NCBI RefSeq assembly: GCF_012489685.1
Contig: NC_080046.1
Coordinates: 21,141,304-21,205,303 of the forward strand
Length of the DNA stretch: 64,000 nt
Origin: Lotus japonicus
Taxonomy: Eukaryota > Streptophyta > Magnoliopsida > Fabales > Fabaceae
Direction: 5' to 3'
Numbering within the stretch: the stretch's first letter is position 1; each line of letters begins with the position of its first letter. This document shows, one piece after another, positions 45,931-56,705 of the stretch. The notes below the pieces were generated by a model. It was not told where the DNA came from and did not search any database. It was given only the letters and a program-made list of their open reading frames with translations. The position numbers were made by a program, and so were the translations under genes.

Positions 45931-46607
45931 TGTAACACCCCAATTTCTCAACTGAGGAATCACATTGGGAACCTATCAAGTCTAAGGACTATTTTGTTAA
46001 TCTTAAGACACAAGGTTTTTTTTTTTTTTTTAAACAACTAAATACAACATCATCGCTAAGCGAGTGCCCCCGTCACTGGTTTGATAAAACACCTCAACCA
46101 TAGGGTTGGAACATAATATAGCCTTAATTAAACAACCTGTTCCCGACATATAGTAATAGTAATTTACAATATCATAAGCAGAGTTTAAAATAAGTACGCA
46201 CACTTAGACAGTGGCGAAAGCAAGGTTTTAATGACAGTTTTCAGATGGCGAAGAAGACTTAAACATAGTCTACAAAAAGAAAGTTAAACTGCTTCTTCAT
46301 CGCTACTCCGACGCCTACGATCCCTATCTTCAACTCAAACATAGCTAAGCTTCGGCAGAAGGACCTCCATCGCCTAATAGCGTTAAGCGCCCAAACAACA
46401 AGTAGCAAACAGAAAGGGTTAACTCCATGCAATTACCTCACATAAAAAGAGAAAAACATGCTATTGAAATTTAATTACAAGGCATGGTAATCAAACTAAC
46501 AACTTATATCAAGTTAAATGACGAATCATCGAACAACATAGCATCAGATGTTAACGCCTTAAATGCGGCTATATGCTGCTACCAAAATGGATCGATCAAT
46601 AATGTCT

Positions 46608-46826
46608 TGCAAGACGGGACAGACGAGGAACGAAACCCCTGAACTGCCACTTAATAACGCCCCTGAAAGACGGGACAGACGAAGAACGATAACTCCTGAA
46701 TGCCACTTAATAACGCCTCGAAAGACGGGATAGTCATGTGGAACGACAACCACTGTACTGGCACTTGGCGTCTCGAAAGACGGGACAACCACGTGGAACG
46801 AAAACCACTGGACTGCCACTTTAGTT
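46608..46826. repeat. Four tandem units of 54-60 bp in the 2.69-kb solo LTR
   Basis: Each unit begins near 'AAGACGGGACAGACG', continues with 'GGAACGA.AACC.CTG' and ends with 'TGCCACTTAATAACGCC'. Four diverged copies start at about 46608, 46667, 46721 and 46777. Confidence 0.75.
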
Positions 46827-47995
46827 TCAATCCTATATGCCAAAGTCAGTCAACAACATCTCGTGACTTCATTAGTCACTCGATCAACAACTTCCGATCC
46901 AATAATCAAGTCAAAGTTATCACATGTTACTCATAATTTCAACAAGCATACGCCTTATAGAACATGCATACTAAATCATCAATATTCTAATATCACGAAC
47001 ATCAGAGCATCAACAATAACCAATGACCGAAGCCCTAGAAAATGTTTGGCAAAAGTCTCAGAAACAGTCAACATAAGCTGATATATAACGCAGTAAAACA
47101 TGTCAATTCTTCAATCAAATGTCAATCAAATTAAACACCTTCATCTCAAACGCAAGCAGTGCGATTAAAGCATGCAAGACTCAAAGACACTCTATACTGA
47201 CTTACCCTAACCTTCGTGAGTAGTGCATAGAAGTTGCGAACCTCGTGACCCTTCAGATCTTATAAAATTATTTGCTTTCGTAAAGCTAAGCTTCAAGATC
47301 CGAGCTCCTGCTTCCAAGACTCAAGATTCTCAAAAACTAATTTACTCCAAGACTCAAGATTCTCAAAAACTAATTTACTCTAAAGTAGTGTTATTGTAAG
47401 AGATGTATGAGAATATATCTTTTTTTCTTCCCTAAAGCCACTCACAATGCTGTCTATTTATAGACATAAAGAGGTATTCATTGGTGGTGGATCAAGAAAC
47501 AATCAGATCATATAGAAAGCTTGACGTGAATTAACATGCAACAAGTAGGAGTGTTAACATGCAAGAAGAAGGTGCTGTCAAGATATAATTCATGGTAGGG
47601 TGTGTGTCATGCTTGAATAGGCAAATGACTCATCATAGGAATTGAAGAGTCATGCTCTAGGACACTTGGGAAACGTGGTTCTCTGCCACACAAGGGAAAT
47701 GAAAAAGCTGAAGTTATATAACATATTTGTGGTATGAGATGATTTTGGTAGTGTGAGATTTAACTCATAGAGCTATAGAAAAATATTAGGAAGATGAATC
47801 ATTATGCTAAAAAATTATGATGAACTCTATGATATAATTTAAGATTACTTTGAGAAAGTTTAAGTGATCAAGTGTAGAAGTGTTAATAAGTTATATAAAC
47901 ATATATGTATTAAATCCTTTGGCAGCATTCTTCTTCTTCTTTCTTTTTTTCTTTTTCTTTGTAAGTCACTTACCTTTTTTTTTTCTTTTCTATTA

Positions 47996-48400
47996 GAACA
48001 TCTCCAATGCAAGGTTCTTAGTTCTTATTTTTGAGTTAAGAACTAAGAACTAAGAACTTTACCATTAGAGGTGCTGACATGGAGCTCTTAGTTCTTAAAA
48101 AAAAGAACTCAGTTCTTATATAAATAGTTTTACTTTTTGAGTTCTTAGCTTAAAATATTAATTATTTCTCTCTCATCCAAATTACTTTAGTACTTTATGA
48201 GTTTTGTTTTATTACTTTATGAAAAAAAAAAGTATAAATAATGTGGTTGGTGGGACCAAATGAATGGTGGTAAGAACTAAGAACTAAGAACTCATGGTTG
48301 GAGCAAAATTTCTTGAGAGTTGCTTAAACACATGTGGCAATACAAACCCACATGAATAGTGCTAAGAACTAAGAAATAAGAACTAGCATTGAAGATGCTC
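47996..48400. mobile_element. Tourist-like MITE inserted in the solo LTR
   Basis: Ends GAACATCTCCAATGC and GCATTGAAGATGCTC are inverted, with a TTA TSD (47993-47995 and 48401-48403). Multiple 'AAGAACTAAGAACT' runs lie inside. 405 bp, non-coding. Confidence 0.75.
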
Positions 48401-48924
48401 TTAACTTCGTCACTTACGTGACTATTTTTTTTTCCTTCTAAACTTTCAATTTTTCTTTGCTTTTCTTTATTTGTTTAGAAAATAATAATAATATTAATAA
48501 TACACTCATTTATATAAACACACAAGGCACAATTAACACATCAACTTAAGCTTCATAGCGCTTATCATCCTTAAGCCGATAAATAACTAGTTAATTAAAC
48601 GCTTAATCTACCTGGGTCTTACATTGGTGGAGGTAGTCGTGGTAGTGACAGTGGTGGTGGTGGTGGTAGTGGTGGAAGCAGTGGTGGTGGAGGGTGATTG
48701 TGGCGGTTGATTAAATATATTCAAGTAGTTTATACATTGCACTCTTATTATGCCTTATCCATCATCTATAGCGTGAATTAAATAATCTATCTTTTTAATG
48801 TATAAGAGAAGATTGACGTATAAGCTTATACAATACAATGTGAGCACCAAACAATGGATAAATCCATAATGTATTGTATAAGCTTATACTATCATAAATA
48901 ATACGGTGTACCAAACAACCCTTA

Positions 48925-49600
48925 GTTTTTTTTTCTTATAAGAGGAAAAGTCTATTAGTTCTTTTTATATACATTTAAATCAATTCTTTATTTTTTCTCC
49001 TATAAGAACCTCGATGCTTCCCATGTATGAACTTTGGATTAGATGATCGTTTGCTATTGATTGTGATTTTTCCATTGTCTAAACACGGTGGGATCATTGT
49101 GCATTTACCATCATCAAATTTTATTGGGTTAAATATGTTTAGTATTCGAGTTAGTGTGTATTTGTGCTTGGATAAGCGTTAGCAGAATTGAATCTGAAAT
49201 CAAAATTGGATCTGCTAAATATGAGTTTGAGTATGTGATTTTGGTTTGATTACATTTATGAGGAATTAAATGCGAGTTTGAGTATGTGATTTTTGTTTGA
49301 ATACATTTATGAGGAATTAATTTCAGTAACAAAATTTTGTTTGGATAACTTTGGTTAGTGGATATAACTACTATAATGATAATAAATGAATAACTATTAT
49401 AATTTACAATTCAAATGTAGTTTAGTTGGGCCAGAATAGTGGGCTTAGCAATAGCATTGGAAAGTTGCCACTGGTAGTGGCAGGTTTAGTTTGTATAAGG
49501 GCTCATCCTTCACAAGTCCGCTCATCCTTCAGTATTTGGGAGATCATCCAGATGGAGAAGTACTCATCCTTCAGAAGTCTCCTTAGTTCCCCTTAGTTTA
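48925..49600. other. Intergenic DNA with a 51-bp tandem duplication
   Basis: Two adjacent 51-bp units at 49223-49273 and 49274-49324 share 'GAGTTTGAGTATGTGATTTT' and 'ACATTTATGAGGAATTAA'. About 49490-49590 contains repeated 'CTCATCCTTCA' words. No gene is seen. Confidence 0.5.
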
Positions 49601-50181
49601 TATGAAATAAGGTTTTCTTCTATGAGTTCATGTTCTCTGTTTTAATATTAGCTTGAATGCATGCAAGTTGTTTTACTTATTCTTTGCACAAATGAAAGTT
49701 TAGTTTAGAATAAGGGACCTAGGATGAGATTGTTCGTTGTCGCACCTTAGGAATAAGGGTGGGGGGCTGGTAGTTTATGGCATAAAAATAAGAACTTCAT
49801 CTTCAATTGAATTATTCATAGGTACCTGAGAAATCAAACTAATGAGATTTACGTGAAAGCTTTATTTGTCTTGAAGAACCAACATCTAAAGACTTAAACT
49901 AGATCAACCATAAAATGAATTCCATGAGTTTCATACACTCTTAGTACTTTGGACATAACCTGAATTGGTGAAACCAACCCAAGTGCTATCTTTATCATAA
50001 TCGTTTCTTTGTTTCATAATCAAGATCATCTCCTAACTAAGTATACATTTCTTTTACTTTTTTATAGTCGAAACAACTATTTCTTCTTGCAATTTGGTTT
50101 AACACACAATCTCTGTGGTTTGACAATCTTTTATATTACTTCGATCAATCCGTACACTTGCGGAATTCGGATCACCTAACA
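49600..50181 (+). mobile_element. Decayed LTR end (Athila-like)
   Basis: The segment ends in 'CTCTGTGGTTTGACAATC' followed by 'ATCAATCCGTACACTTGCGG' and CTAACA, the style of the 3' end of Athila-type LTRs and related to the end of the solo LTR at 44267-45626 read on its minus strand. The left boundary is not visible. It abuts an unrelated gypsy integrase fragment. Confidence 0.4.
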
Positions 50182-50341
50182 TTTCTATTTTCAAGCATAA
50201 GGAAGGACATGCTAAAGCTGAATATGTGAAAAAGTTGCATGAACGTGTGAATACTAAAGTTAAAAAGAAAAATGAGAACTATGCTAAGCAAGCAAACAAA
50301 GGGAGGAAGAAAGTTGTATTCCAACCCGGAAATTGGGTTTG
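50182..50341 (+). pseudogene. Old gypsy element, integrase C-terminal region (left part)
   Basis: Translation gives 'KAEYVKKLHERVNTKVKKK' and 'NKGRKKVVFQPGNWVWV', the segment just after the integrase core in Ty3/gypsy Pol. The text stops at the TSD of the young gypsy element and continues at 59870 with the following part of the same region. The rest of pol upstream is missing. Confidence 0.65.
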
Positions 50342-50346
50342 GGTGT

Positions 50347-50722
50347 TGGACTGGGCGGGACATAAAGAAGATTATGTCCCGCCCAAAATGAACAAATAAT
50401 CATTGAAGATAGCCATGGCGGGAAAGGCAACATGACGAGCTTCATTGCCCTCCCTTAGGTGATGGACCCACAAGCCAGCTGGAAGATTCCTTTGGATTTG
50501 TCTTATATGTACGGGGATTTGGGCCCTGATTGTCAGGCCCAAATATAGGAAAGATCCATATCATGACCACCCCCTCTATAAAAGGGGAGGTCATCCACTT
50601 GTACGAAACCAACTTTTTCAGCATTAATGAGAATATTCCTTTTATGGTAGTTTTGCTATTTTAGTGCTCTGCTAGGGTTTACTTTTTGTCTCTCTTACAT
50701 AAGCTTGCCCTAGTACAGAACA
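50347..50722 (+). repeat. 5' LTR of the young gypsy element
   Basis: TGGACTGGGC to CAGAACA, 376 bp. Near the 5' edge GGGCGGGACATA (50353-50364) and TATGTCCCGCCC (50373-50384) form a perfect 12-bp inverted repeat with an 8-nt loop. The TATA box TATAAAAG is at 50577-50584. Confidence 0.95.
50577..50584 (+). promoter_or_regulatory. TATA box of the gypsy 5' LTR
   Basis: TATAAAAG within CCCTCTATAAAAGGGGAGG, a strong plant-type TATA context. The identical box in the 3' LTR is at 59719-59726. Confidence 0.75.
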
Positions 50723-50723
50723 T

Positions 50724-50740
50724 TGGCGCCGTCTGCGGGG
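50724..50740 (+). other. Primer-binding site of the gypsy element
   Basis: TGGCGCCGTCTGCGGGG starts one base after the 5' LTR, the usual place for the minus-strand primer site. It resembles primer sites of Tat/Ogre elements; the exact tRNA is not assigned here. Confidence 0.75.
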
Positions 50741-50782
50741 AGGACTTACCTCTTCCGGTGACAGAAGGAGGAATCGCGAGCC

Positions 50783-53700
50783 ATGGAGACTCGTTCATAC
50801 GGCGTAGGTCGGCGCGATCATCGCCGGCGCGGTGGTGGTCGACACGGCGGTCGCGCCGGCGGACGAAACAACAACCGTCCCGTACTGGACGACCAAGAGC
50901 AGGAAGCTTCCTCGGAGGGGGTCCACTCAGTGGCGCCGTCGCCGGCGTCATTGGTGAATGCAGCTCCGGGAAGACCTTCAGATCTGATCGCTAAATCAGA
51001 TCCAGGTGTTCGGCGGCGTTCAACGCCGCCTGACTACGTGAACTTGGAAGATCTTAAAACAACTGCTCCACGGAGAGCGCAAGAGGCAGTGACAGGTATC
51101 ACGCCTGCGGCTTTGCAACAAATGTTAGATACCTTGCAGAAGGTGCAGTCCCAAAACGAGCAGTTGCAAGCCCAAGTTGAGTATCTTACTCAGCGGCAGA
51201 ATTTTAAGCAAGAACAACGCCTGGAGGCGGAGGATGTAGTTGAATTCCAACCTTTTGTTCCAGCCATCACTAGGGTGGACATTCCAAAGCACCTGCAAAC
51301 CATGGCATTAGACGCCTTTTCGGGCGAATCTGATCCTATGGAGCATCTTAGATACTTCAATACTAAAATGGTGATCGGCGGGGCGTCGGATGCGGTAAAA
51401 TGTCGATTATTGCCTTCCACGTTCAAGGGCATGGCGATGCAGTGGTTCATTCGACAACCGCCCTTCTCCATTGATAATTTCACTGATCTGTCCACTAAGT
51501 TTCTGACTCAATTTTCCGCCAATAAAACCACAAAAGCAACAATGTTTGATCTCATCAGCATACATCAGCAACCAGGCGAGAAATTAAAAACCTACATGGC
51601 ACGCTTCAGCAAGATGGCGGTGCAGTTGGAGGATGAAAATCCAGATGTCTGTTTGGCGTCATTCAAAAATGGCCTTCGGGCGGGAGATTTGAATAGAGAC
51701 TTAACAAGGCGACCGGCGAAGGATATGATGGATCTTCGCGCTCGTGTTCAAGAGTTCATATTGATTGAGCAAGATGACCAGAAGAAACAAGAAAGAGAGG
51801 AAGGACGTAAGCAGTCTCAATCTGGCGGTGTTTCACAAGACAAATCTAAGGCGGGGAAGGAAACCAGGATAGCGCAAACCCCCCGTGTACCAAGACCGGG
51901 ACCATACCACAACTCTAAACCTGGCTTTCAAAATACATGGCACAGAAACTCACAAGGTCCCGCTGCTGCCACAGCTGGTCAGCCTGGTGCTTCGCCAACG
52001 CCAATCCCACTTACTAAGTTGAATGCACCCTTAAGTACCATTTTAAGGGCGGTTGGACAGACCAACGTTGTGCAGTACCCACCACCCCCACGGCGGCCGC
52101 CAGCTAACGTGGACACCAATAGGTGGTGCGAGTACCACAGAGCGTTGGGGCATACGACAGATAATTGCTGGAATTTAAGACGGGAAATTGATCGCTTGAT
52201 TAAAGCTGGCCATTTGGCAAACTTTGTCAAAGACACAGCAGCGCCGGAGGTAGCTAAAATCACTCAAGGGGACAAAGGTAAAGGTAAAGAGATAGTTGAA
52301 GAGTTGGGCGATCCTGCTGGGGAATGCTTATCTATTGCAGGAGGATTTGGCGGGGGTGCAATTTCAAGTAAGGCTAGAAAACGCTACGTGGCGGCAGTAC
52401 ACTCAGTACAGGAGTCGAACGAAGGCGAGTGTTGGGTGAATCATTCCCCTATTATATTCACCCCTCAGGATTTTGCGCATGTAATTCCCCATGACAACGA
52501 TCCAATTGTGGTAACAATTAGGGTTAACAATTATGTGACAAAGAAGGTATTCTTAGACCAGGGATCTTCGGCAGATATCATCTATGGAGATGCCTTTGAT
52601 CGCTTGGGACTAAAGGAATCAGATTTGAAACCATACAGGGGAACTTTGGTGGGATTTACAGGAGACCGTGTCAGTGTGCGGGGATACGTCGAAATTCCGA
52701 CTGCCTTTGGAGAAGGAGAGTTTGTCAAGAAGTTTCAAGTAAAGTACTTAGTATTGGCGTGTAGAGCCAATTACAACGTACTCTTGGGGCGAGACACCCT
52801 CAACAAGGTCTGCGCGGTCATCTCAACTGCTCATTTAACTGTTAAATATCCCGCCTGCAACGGGAAGGTCGGGATATTGCGTGTAGACCAGAATGCAGCA
52901 AGGGAATGCTATTTGAGGAGCGTGGCGCTCTATGGGCGGAAGGCCGCCAAGGAGAGCCACCGAATTACAGAAATCTTCCCACAAGAAGGATTTAGCTTGG
53001 ACCCAAGAGATGATGCTGATGATTTTCGCCCACAACCGCTGGAGGAAACCAAGCAGGTGCAAGTCAAGGACAAGTTTCTAAAGATTGGCAGTGGTTTGAC
53101 AACAGAACAAGAGGACAGACTAATCACCCTTCTGGGTGATAATCTAGATCTCTTCGCATGGACCATCAATGATGTACCAGGGATTGATCCCAAGGTGATC
53201 ACTCATAAACTAGCCATACGACCAGGGGCGACCCCGGTCATCCAACCAAGGCGAAGAATGAGTGAAGAAAAGAACAAGGCTGTACAAGTAGAGACTGAAA
53301 AATTGATCAAGGCCCGCTTCATCCGTGAGGTACAGTACCCAACGTGGCTCGCCAATGTGGTAATGGTCAAGAAGGCCAATGGGAAATGGCGAATGTGCAC
53401 GGACTACACGAGCCTGAACAAAGTGTGTCCCAAAGATTCGTACCCACTTCCCAATGTTGACAAGCTTGTGGATGGAGCTTCAGGGAATGAACTTTTAAGT
53501 CTCATGGACGCTTATTCGGGCTATAATCAGATTATGATGCATCCCTCGGATGAGGAAAGTACAGCATTCATGACCAATCAGGCGAACTATTGTTACAAGA
53601 CAATGCCTTTTGGTTTGAAAAATGCAGGAGCTACGTACCAACGGCTCATGGACAAAATTTTTTCAAAGCAAGTAGGCAGGAATATGGAGGTGTATGTGGA

Positions 53701-56233
53701 TGACATGATTGTAAAATCCGCCAGGGCTAGTGATCATGGTGGCGACCTTAAAGAAGCGTTTGATCAGTTAAGAACATATCAAATGAAGTTAAACCCTGAG
53801 AAGTGTTCTTTTGGGATCCAGGGAGGAAAATTCTTGGGATTTATGTTAACATCAAGAGGAATAGAAGTAAACCCAGATAAGGGAAGGGCGATCTTGGAAA
53901 TGAAAAGCCCAACAAGTGTAAAGGAGGTTCAGCGTTTGACAGGGCGAATGGCCGCCTTGTCACGTTTCTTGCCAATGGCGGGTGACAAAGCAGCCCCGTT
54001 CTTCACATGTTTAAAAAAGAATTCAAAGTTTCAGTGGACAGAGGAATGCGAACAAGCTTTTACCAAATTGAAAGAAACATTGGCCACATTACCGGTACTC
54101 TCCAAGCCAACACCAGGCGTTCCATTAGTGCTCTATTTGGCGGTTACTGACAAGGCGGTAAGTACGGTTTTGCTCCAGGAAGAAGGAAAAAAGCAGAAAG
54201 TTATATATTTCGTGAGCCATACTTTACAGGGGGCAGAATTGCGGTACCAAAAAATTGAAAAGGCGGCTTTGGCGATTCTGAAAACTGCAAGGCGCCTCAG
54301 ACCTTACTTCCAAAGTTTCCAAGTCAAAATTAAAACTGATGTTCCCTTAAGGCAAGTACTTCAGAAGCCTGATTTATCAGGGCGATTGGTTAGCTGGTCA
54401 GTTGAGCTGTCAGAGTATGACTTGCAATATGAGCCAAGGGGCCAAGTCACAATCCAGAGTTTAATTGACTTCGTGGCGGAATTAACACCCACTGAAGGAG
54501 AGAAGACTCAAGGAGAATGGGTCCTGTCTGTGGATGGATCCTCTAATAACACTGGAAGTGGGGCGGGAATAACAATCGAAAGTCCAGATAAAATGATCAT
54601 TGAACAGTCTCTCAAGTTCGAGTTCAAGGCGAGCAATAATCAATCTGAGTACGAGGCTCTGATTGCCGGCTTAAGGTTGGCCATTGAATTGGGAGTCCAG
54701 AAGTTATTTATCAAAGGAGATTCGCAGTTAGTGGTTAAACAAGTGAAAGGTGAGTACCAGGTGAAGGATCCGCAACTGTCCAAATATTTGGAAGTGGTGC
54801 GCAGATTGATGATGGAGGTCAAAGAAATCAAAATAGAACATGTCCCGAGGGGACAAAATGAGAGGGCTGATGTATTGGCGAAGTTGGCAAGCACAGGGAA
54901 ATTGGGCAACTACCAGACAGTCATTCAAGAAACCCTGCCTCGCCCGAGCATTGATTTGGTAGAAATAAAGTTGAAAGCTGTAAAGTCAGTCAATGAGGGC
55001 GAGCTATCTTGGATGGAATCGATTAAAACCTTCTTAGAGAACCCACCAAAGGAGGATGATTTGAACACTAGAACAAAACGCAGGGAAGCCAGTTTCTACA
55101 CACTGGTGGATGGTGAGTTGTATCGGCGAGGAATCATGTCTCCCATGCTCAAATGTGTCGATACCAAGGACGCCCTCGGAATAATGGCGGAAGTCCACGA
55201 AGGCGTGTGTTCTAGTCATATTGGCGGGCGATCCTTGGCAGTTAAGGTGATAAGAGCAGGATTCTATTGGCCAACCATGAAGAAGGATTGTTTGGAGTAT
55301 GTTAAGAAATGTGAAAAATGTCAAGTCTTTTCTGACCTGCACAAGGCTCCACCAGAAGAATTAACAACCATGATGGCGCCTTGGCCGTTCGCCATGTGGG
55401 GGACCGATATCTTAGGACCATTCCCTGTGGCGAAAGCACAAATGAAGTACATCATCGTGGCGGTTGATTACTTCACTAAATGGATAGAAGCCGAGGCGGT
55501 GGCGACTATCACAGCTGCCAAGGTCAGGAACTTCCTGTGGCGAAGGATCGTTTGTAGATTTGGGGTCCCCATGGCGTTAGTAATGGATAATGGGACCCAA
55601 TTCACAAGTAGTGTTACCCGGGAATTCTGTGCAGAAATGGGAATCGAGATGCGATTTGCCTCTGTAGAACATCCACAGACCAATGGGCAGGCTGAATCGG
55701 CTAACAAAGTTATCCTGAAGGGTTTAAAGAAGAAACTGGATGAAGCAAAAGGGCTTTGGGCGGAGGAACTACCAGGCGTTCTTTGGGCATACAACACCAC
55801 GGAGCAGTCAAGCACAAAGGAAACCCCGTATCGTCTAACTTATGGAACTGACGCCATGCTCCCAGTGGAAATTGAAAACCAAAATTGGCGAGTGGCTCGG
55901 TTTAATGAAAATGACAACGGAGAAAACTTAATAGCAAATCTAATTATGCTGCCCGAGGAACAACGAGAGGCCCACATAAGAAATGAGGCGGGAAAAGTGA
56001 AGGTGGCAAGAAAGTTCTCAACAAAAGTGGTGCCAAGAAAAATGAGGGTAGGAGACTTAGTGCTCCGAAAAAATACAATACCCGATAAACACAACAAACT
56101 CTCACCCAACTGGGGCGGGCCTTACAGGATTATTGGCGATGTTGGAGGAGGAGCTTATAAGTTGGAACAACTAAGCGGTCAAAAGGTTCCACGAACATGG
56201 AACGCCTCTCATCTAAAGCAGTATTTTAGTTAG
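50783..56233 (+). CDS. Gypsy (Tat lineage) Gag-Pol polyprotein, intact
   Basis: An unbroken 1816-codon ORF whose ATG is 43 bp past the primer site. Domains in order: retrotransposon gag (about residues 172-340), a variant zinc motif CEYHRALGHTTDNC (about 449-462), aspartic protease with 'FLDQGSSADI' (about 590; DQGSS replaces the usual DTG/DSG, as in other Tat elements), reverse transcriptase with YVDDMIVK (about 971-978), a first RNase H (about 1103-1190), a second archaeal-type RNase H starting 'SVDGSSNNTG' (about 1246-1375), and integrase. Integrase has an HHCC zinc region (about 1472-1516) and a core with 'GTDILGPF', 'MDNGTQF' and 'NGQAESANK'. Dual RNase H marks Tat/Ogre/Retand elements. 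No stops or shifts interrupt it. Confidence 0.95.
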   Translation: METRSYGVGRRDHRRRGGGRHGGRAGGRNNNRPVLDDQEQEASSEGVHSVAPSPASLVNAAPGRPSDLIAKSDPGVRRRSTPPDYVNLEDLKTTAPRRAQEAVTGITPAALQQMLDTLQKVQSQNEQLQAQVEYLTQRQNFKQEQRLEAEDVVEFQPFVPAITRVDIPKHLQTMALDAFSGESDPMEHLRYFNTKMVIGGASDAVKCRLLPSTFKGMAMQWFIRQPPFSIDNFTDLSTKFLTQFSANKTTKATMFDLISIHQQPGEKLKTYMARFSKMAVQLEDENPDVCLASFKNGLRAGDLNRDLTRRPAKDMMDLRARVQEFILIEQDDQKKQEREEGRKQSQSGGVSQDKSKAGKETRIAQTPRVPRPGPYHNSKPGFQNTWHRNSQGPAAATAGQPGASPTPIPLTKLNAPLSTILRAVGQTNVVQYPPPPRRPPANVDTNRWCEYHRALGHTTDNCWNLRREIDRLIKAGHLANFVKDTAAPEVAKITQGDKGKGKEIVEELGDPAGECLSIAGGFGGGAISSKARKRYVAAVHSVQESNEGECWVNHSPIIFTPQDFAHVIPHDNDPIVVTIRVNNYVTKKVFLDQGSSADIIYGDAFDRLGLKESDLKPYRGTLVGFTGDRVSVRGYVEIPTAFGEGEFVKKFQVKYLVLACRANYNVLLGRDTLNKVCAVISTAHLTVKYPACNGKVGILRVDQNAARECYLRSVALYGRKAAKESHRITEIFPQEGFSLDPRDDADDFRPQPLEETKQVQVKDKFLKIGSGLTTEQEDRLITLLGDNLDLFAWTINDVPGIDPKVITHKLAIRPGATPVIQPRRRMSEEKNKAVQVETEKLIKARFIREVQYPTWLANVVMVKKANGKWRMCTDYTSLNKVCPKDSYPLPNVDKLVDGASGNELLSLMDAYSGYNQIMMHPSDEESTAFMTNQANYCYKTMPFGLKNAGATYQRLMDKIFSKQVGRNMEVYVDDMIVKSARASDHGGDLKEAFDQLRTYQMKLNPEKCSFGIQGGKFLGFMLTSRGIEVNPDKGRAILEMKSPTSVKEVQRLTGRMAALSRFLPMAGDKAAPFFTCLKKNSKFQWTEECEQAFTKLKETLATLPVLSKPTPGVPLVLYLAVTDKAVSTVLLQEEGKKQKVIYFVSHTLQGAELRYQKIEKAALAILKTARRLRPYFQSFQVKIKTDVPLRQVLQKPDLSGRLVSWSVELSEYDLQYEPRGQVTIQSLIDFVAELTPTEGEKTQGEWVLSVDGSSNNTGSGAGITIESPDKMIIEQSLKFEFKASNNQSEYEALIAGLRLAIELGVQKLFIKGDSQLVVKQVKGEYQVKDPQLSKYLEVVRRLMMEVKEIKIEHVPRGQNERADVLAKLASTGKLGNYQTVIQETLPRPSIDLVEIKLKAVKSVNEGELSWMESIKTFLENPPKEDDLNTRTKRREASFYTLVDGELYRRGIMSPMLKCVDTKDALGIMAEVHEGVCSSHIGGRSLAVKVIRAGFYWPTMKKDCLEYVKKCEKCQVFSDLHKAPPEELTTMMAPWPFAMWGTDILGPFPVAKAQMKYIIVAVDYFTKWIEAEAVATITAAKVRNFLWRRIVCRFGVPMALVMDNGTQFTSSVTREFCAEMGIEMRFASVEHPQTNGQAESANKVILKGLKKKLDEAKGLWAEELPGVLWAYNTTEQSSTKETPYRLTYGTDAMLPVEIENQNWRVARFNENDNGENLIANLIMLPEEQREAHIRNEAGKVKVARKFSTKVVPRKMRVGDLVLRKNTIPDKHNKLSPNWGGPYRIIGDVGGGAYKLEQLSGQKVPRTWNASHLKQYFS

Positions 56234-56705
56234 TAGAAACAACAAATGTGAATGAAGTCGCACTCTTTTTCCCTTTCTTTGGAAAGGTTTTTAATGAGGC
56301 GACAATTGTAATGAAGGGACAATTGTTCCCATACGAAGGAAAATTAATGAAAAGATCATTTCAACAGAATCGTATGTTTTTTGAATTTTTATTACGAGTT
56401 CATGCAATGCAAATCGTATCAAGGTATGCAAATACCGCGAGTAAACCTTTCGGAATAAGAAAGTATCGCCTTCAAAAGTTAAAAGCCTTGGCAATTCTAG
56501 TGGCCACTAGAAACCAAGCCTCGTCGAAAAATCGGCTAAGGTATATAACAACGAAAGTTGGGAACAACTAAAAACAACGAATGAACTTAAGATGATATCC
56601 ATTTAAAGTAGAGAAAAGGGGGCGATGCCCATACATGATTTGGAATGAAAATAAAACGGGGCAATGCCCAAAGAAAAATTTCAACTTCATAAAATAAAAA
56701 CAAAT
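56234..56705 (+). other. Spacer between gag-pol and the antisense gene
   Basis: A 107-codon plus-strand ORF (56248-56571) has no recognisable domain and is not called. The segment lies between the convergent ends of gag-pol and the antisense gene and probably holds both 3' UTRs. Confidence 0.4.

Larger units (their letters stand above)
45931..48623 (-). mobile_element. Solo LTR (2.69 kb), probable Ty3/gypsy (Tekay/Del-like)
   Basis: Plus-strand ends TGTAACACCCC and GGGTCTTACA with a perfect TSD TTGGT (45926-45930 and 48624-48628). On the minus strand it reads TGTAAGACCC...GGGGTGTTACA, the same end consensus as the 4.15-kb solo LTR at 29396. No gag or pol is present. It carries a tandem array (46608-46826) and a 405-bp MITE (47996-48400). 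Confidence 0.8.
44120..48921. mobile_element. Tourist-like MITE with a GGT-rich core, split by two solo LTRs
   Basis: Ends GGGCTTGTTGGTAC...GTAT and ATAC...GTACCAAACAACCC are inverted, with a TTA TSD (44117-44119 and 48922-48924). Taking out the two LTR insertions with their TSD copies leaves about 739 bp. Its centre is a GGT/GGC-rich degenerate minisatellite, now in three pieces (44245-44266, 45627-45930, 48624-48705). The ends and the TTA TSD fit the PIF/Harbinger group. Confidence 0.65.

Noticed and set aside
45575..45979. His/Pro-rich and Gly-rich ORFs on both strands
   Set aside because: They are translations of the GGT/GGC minisatellite and follow its repeat period.
56248..56571. 107-codon plus-strand ORF after gag-pol
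   Set aside because: No domain, no promoter, and it sits in the presumed 3' UTR between convergent genes.
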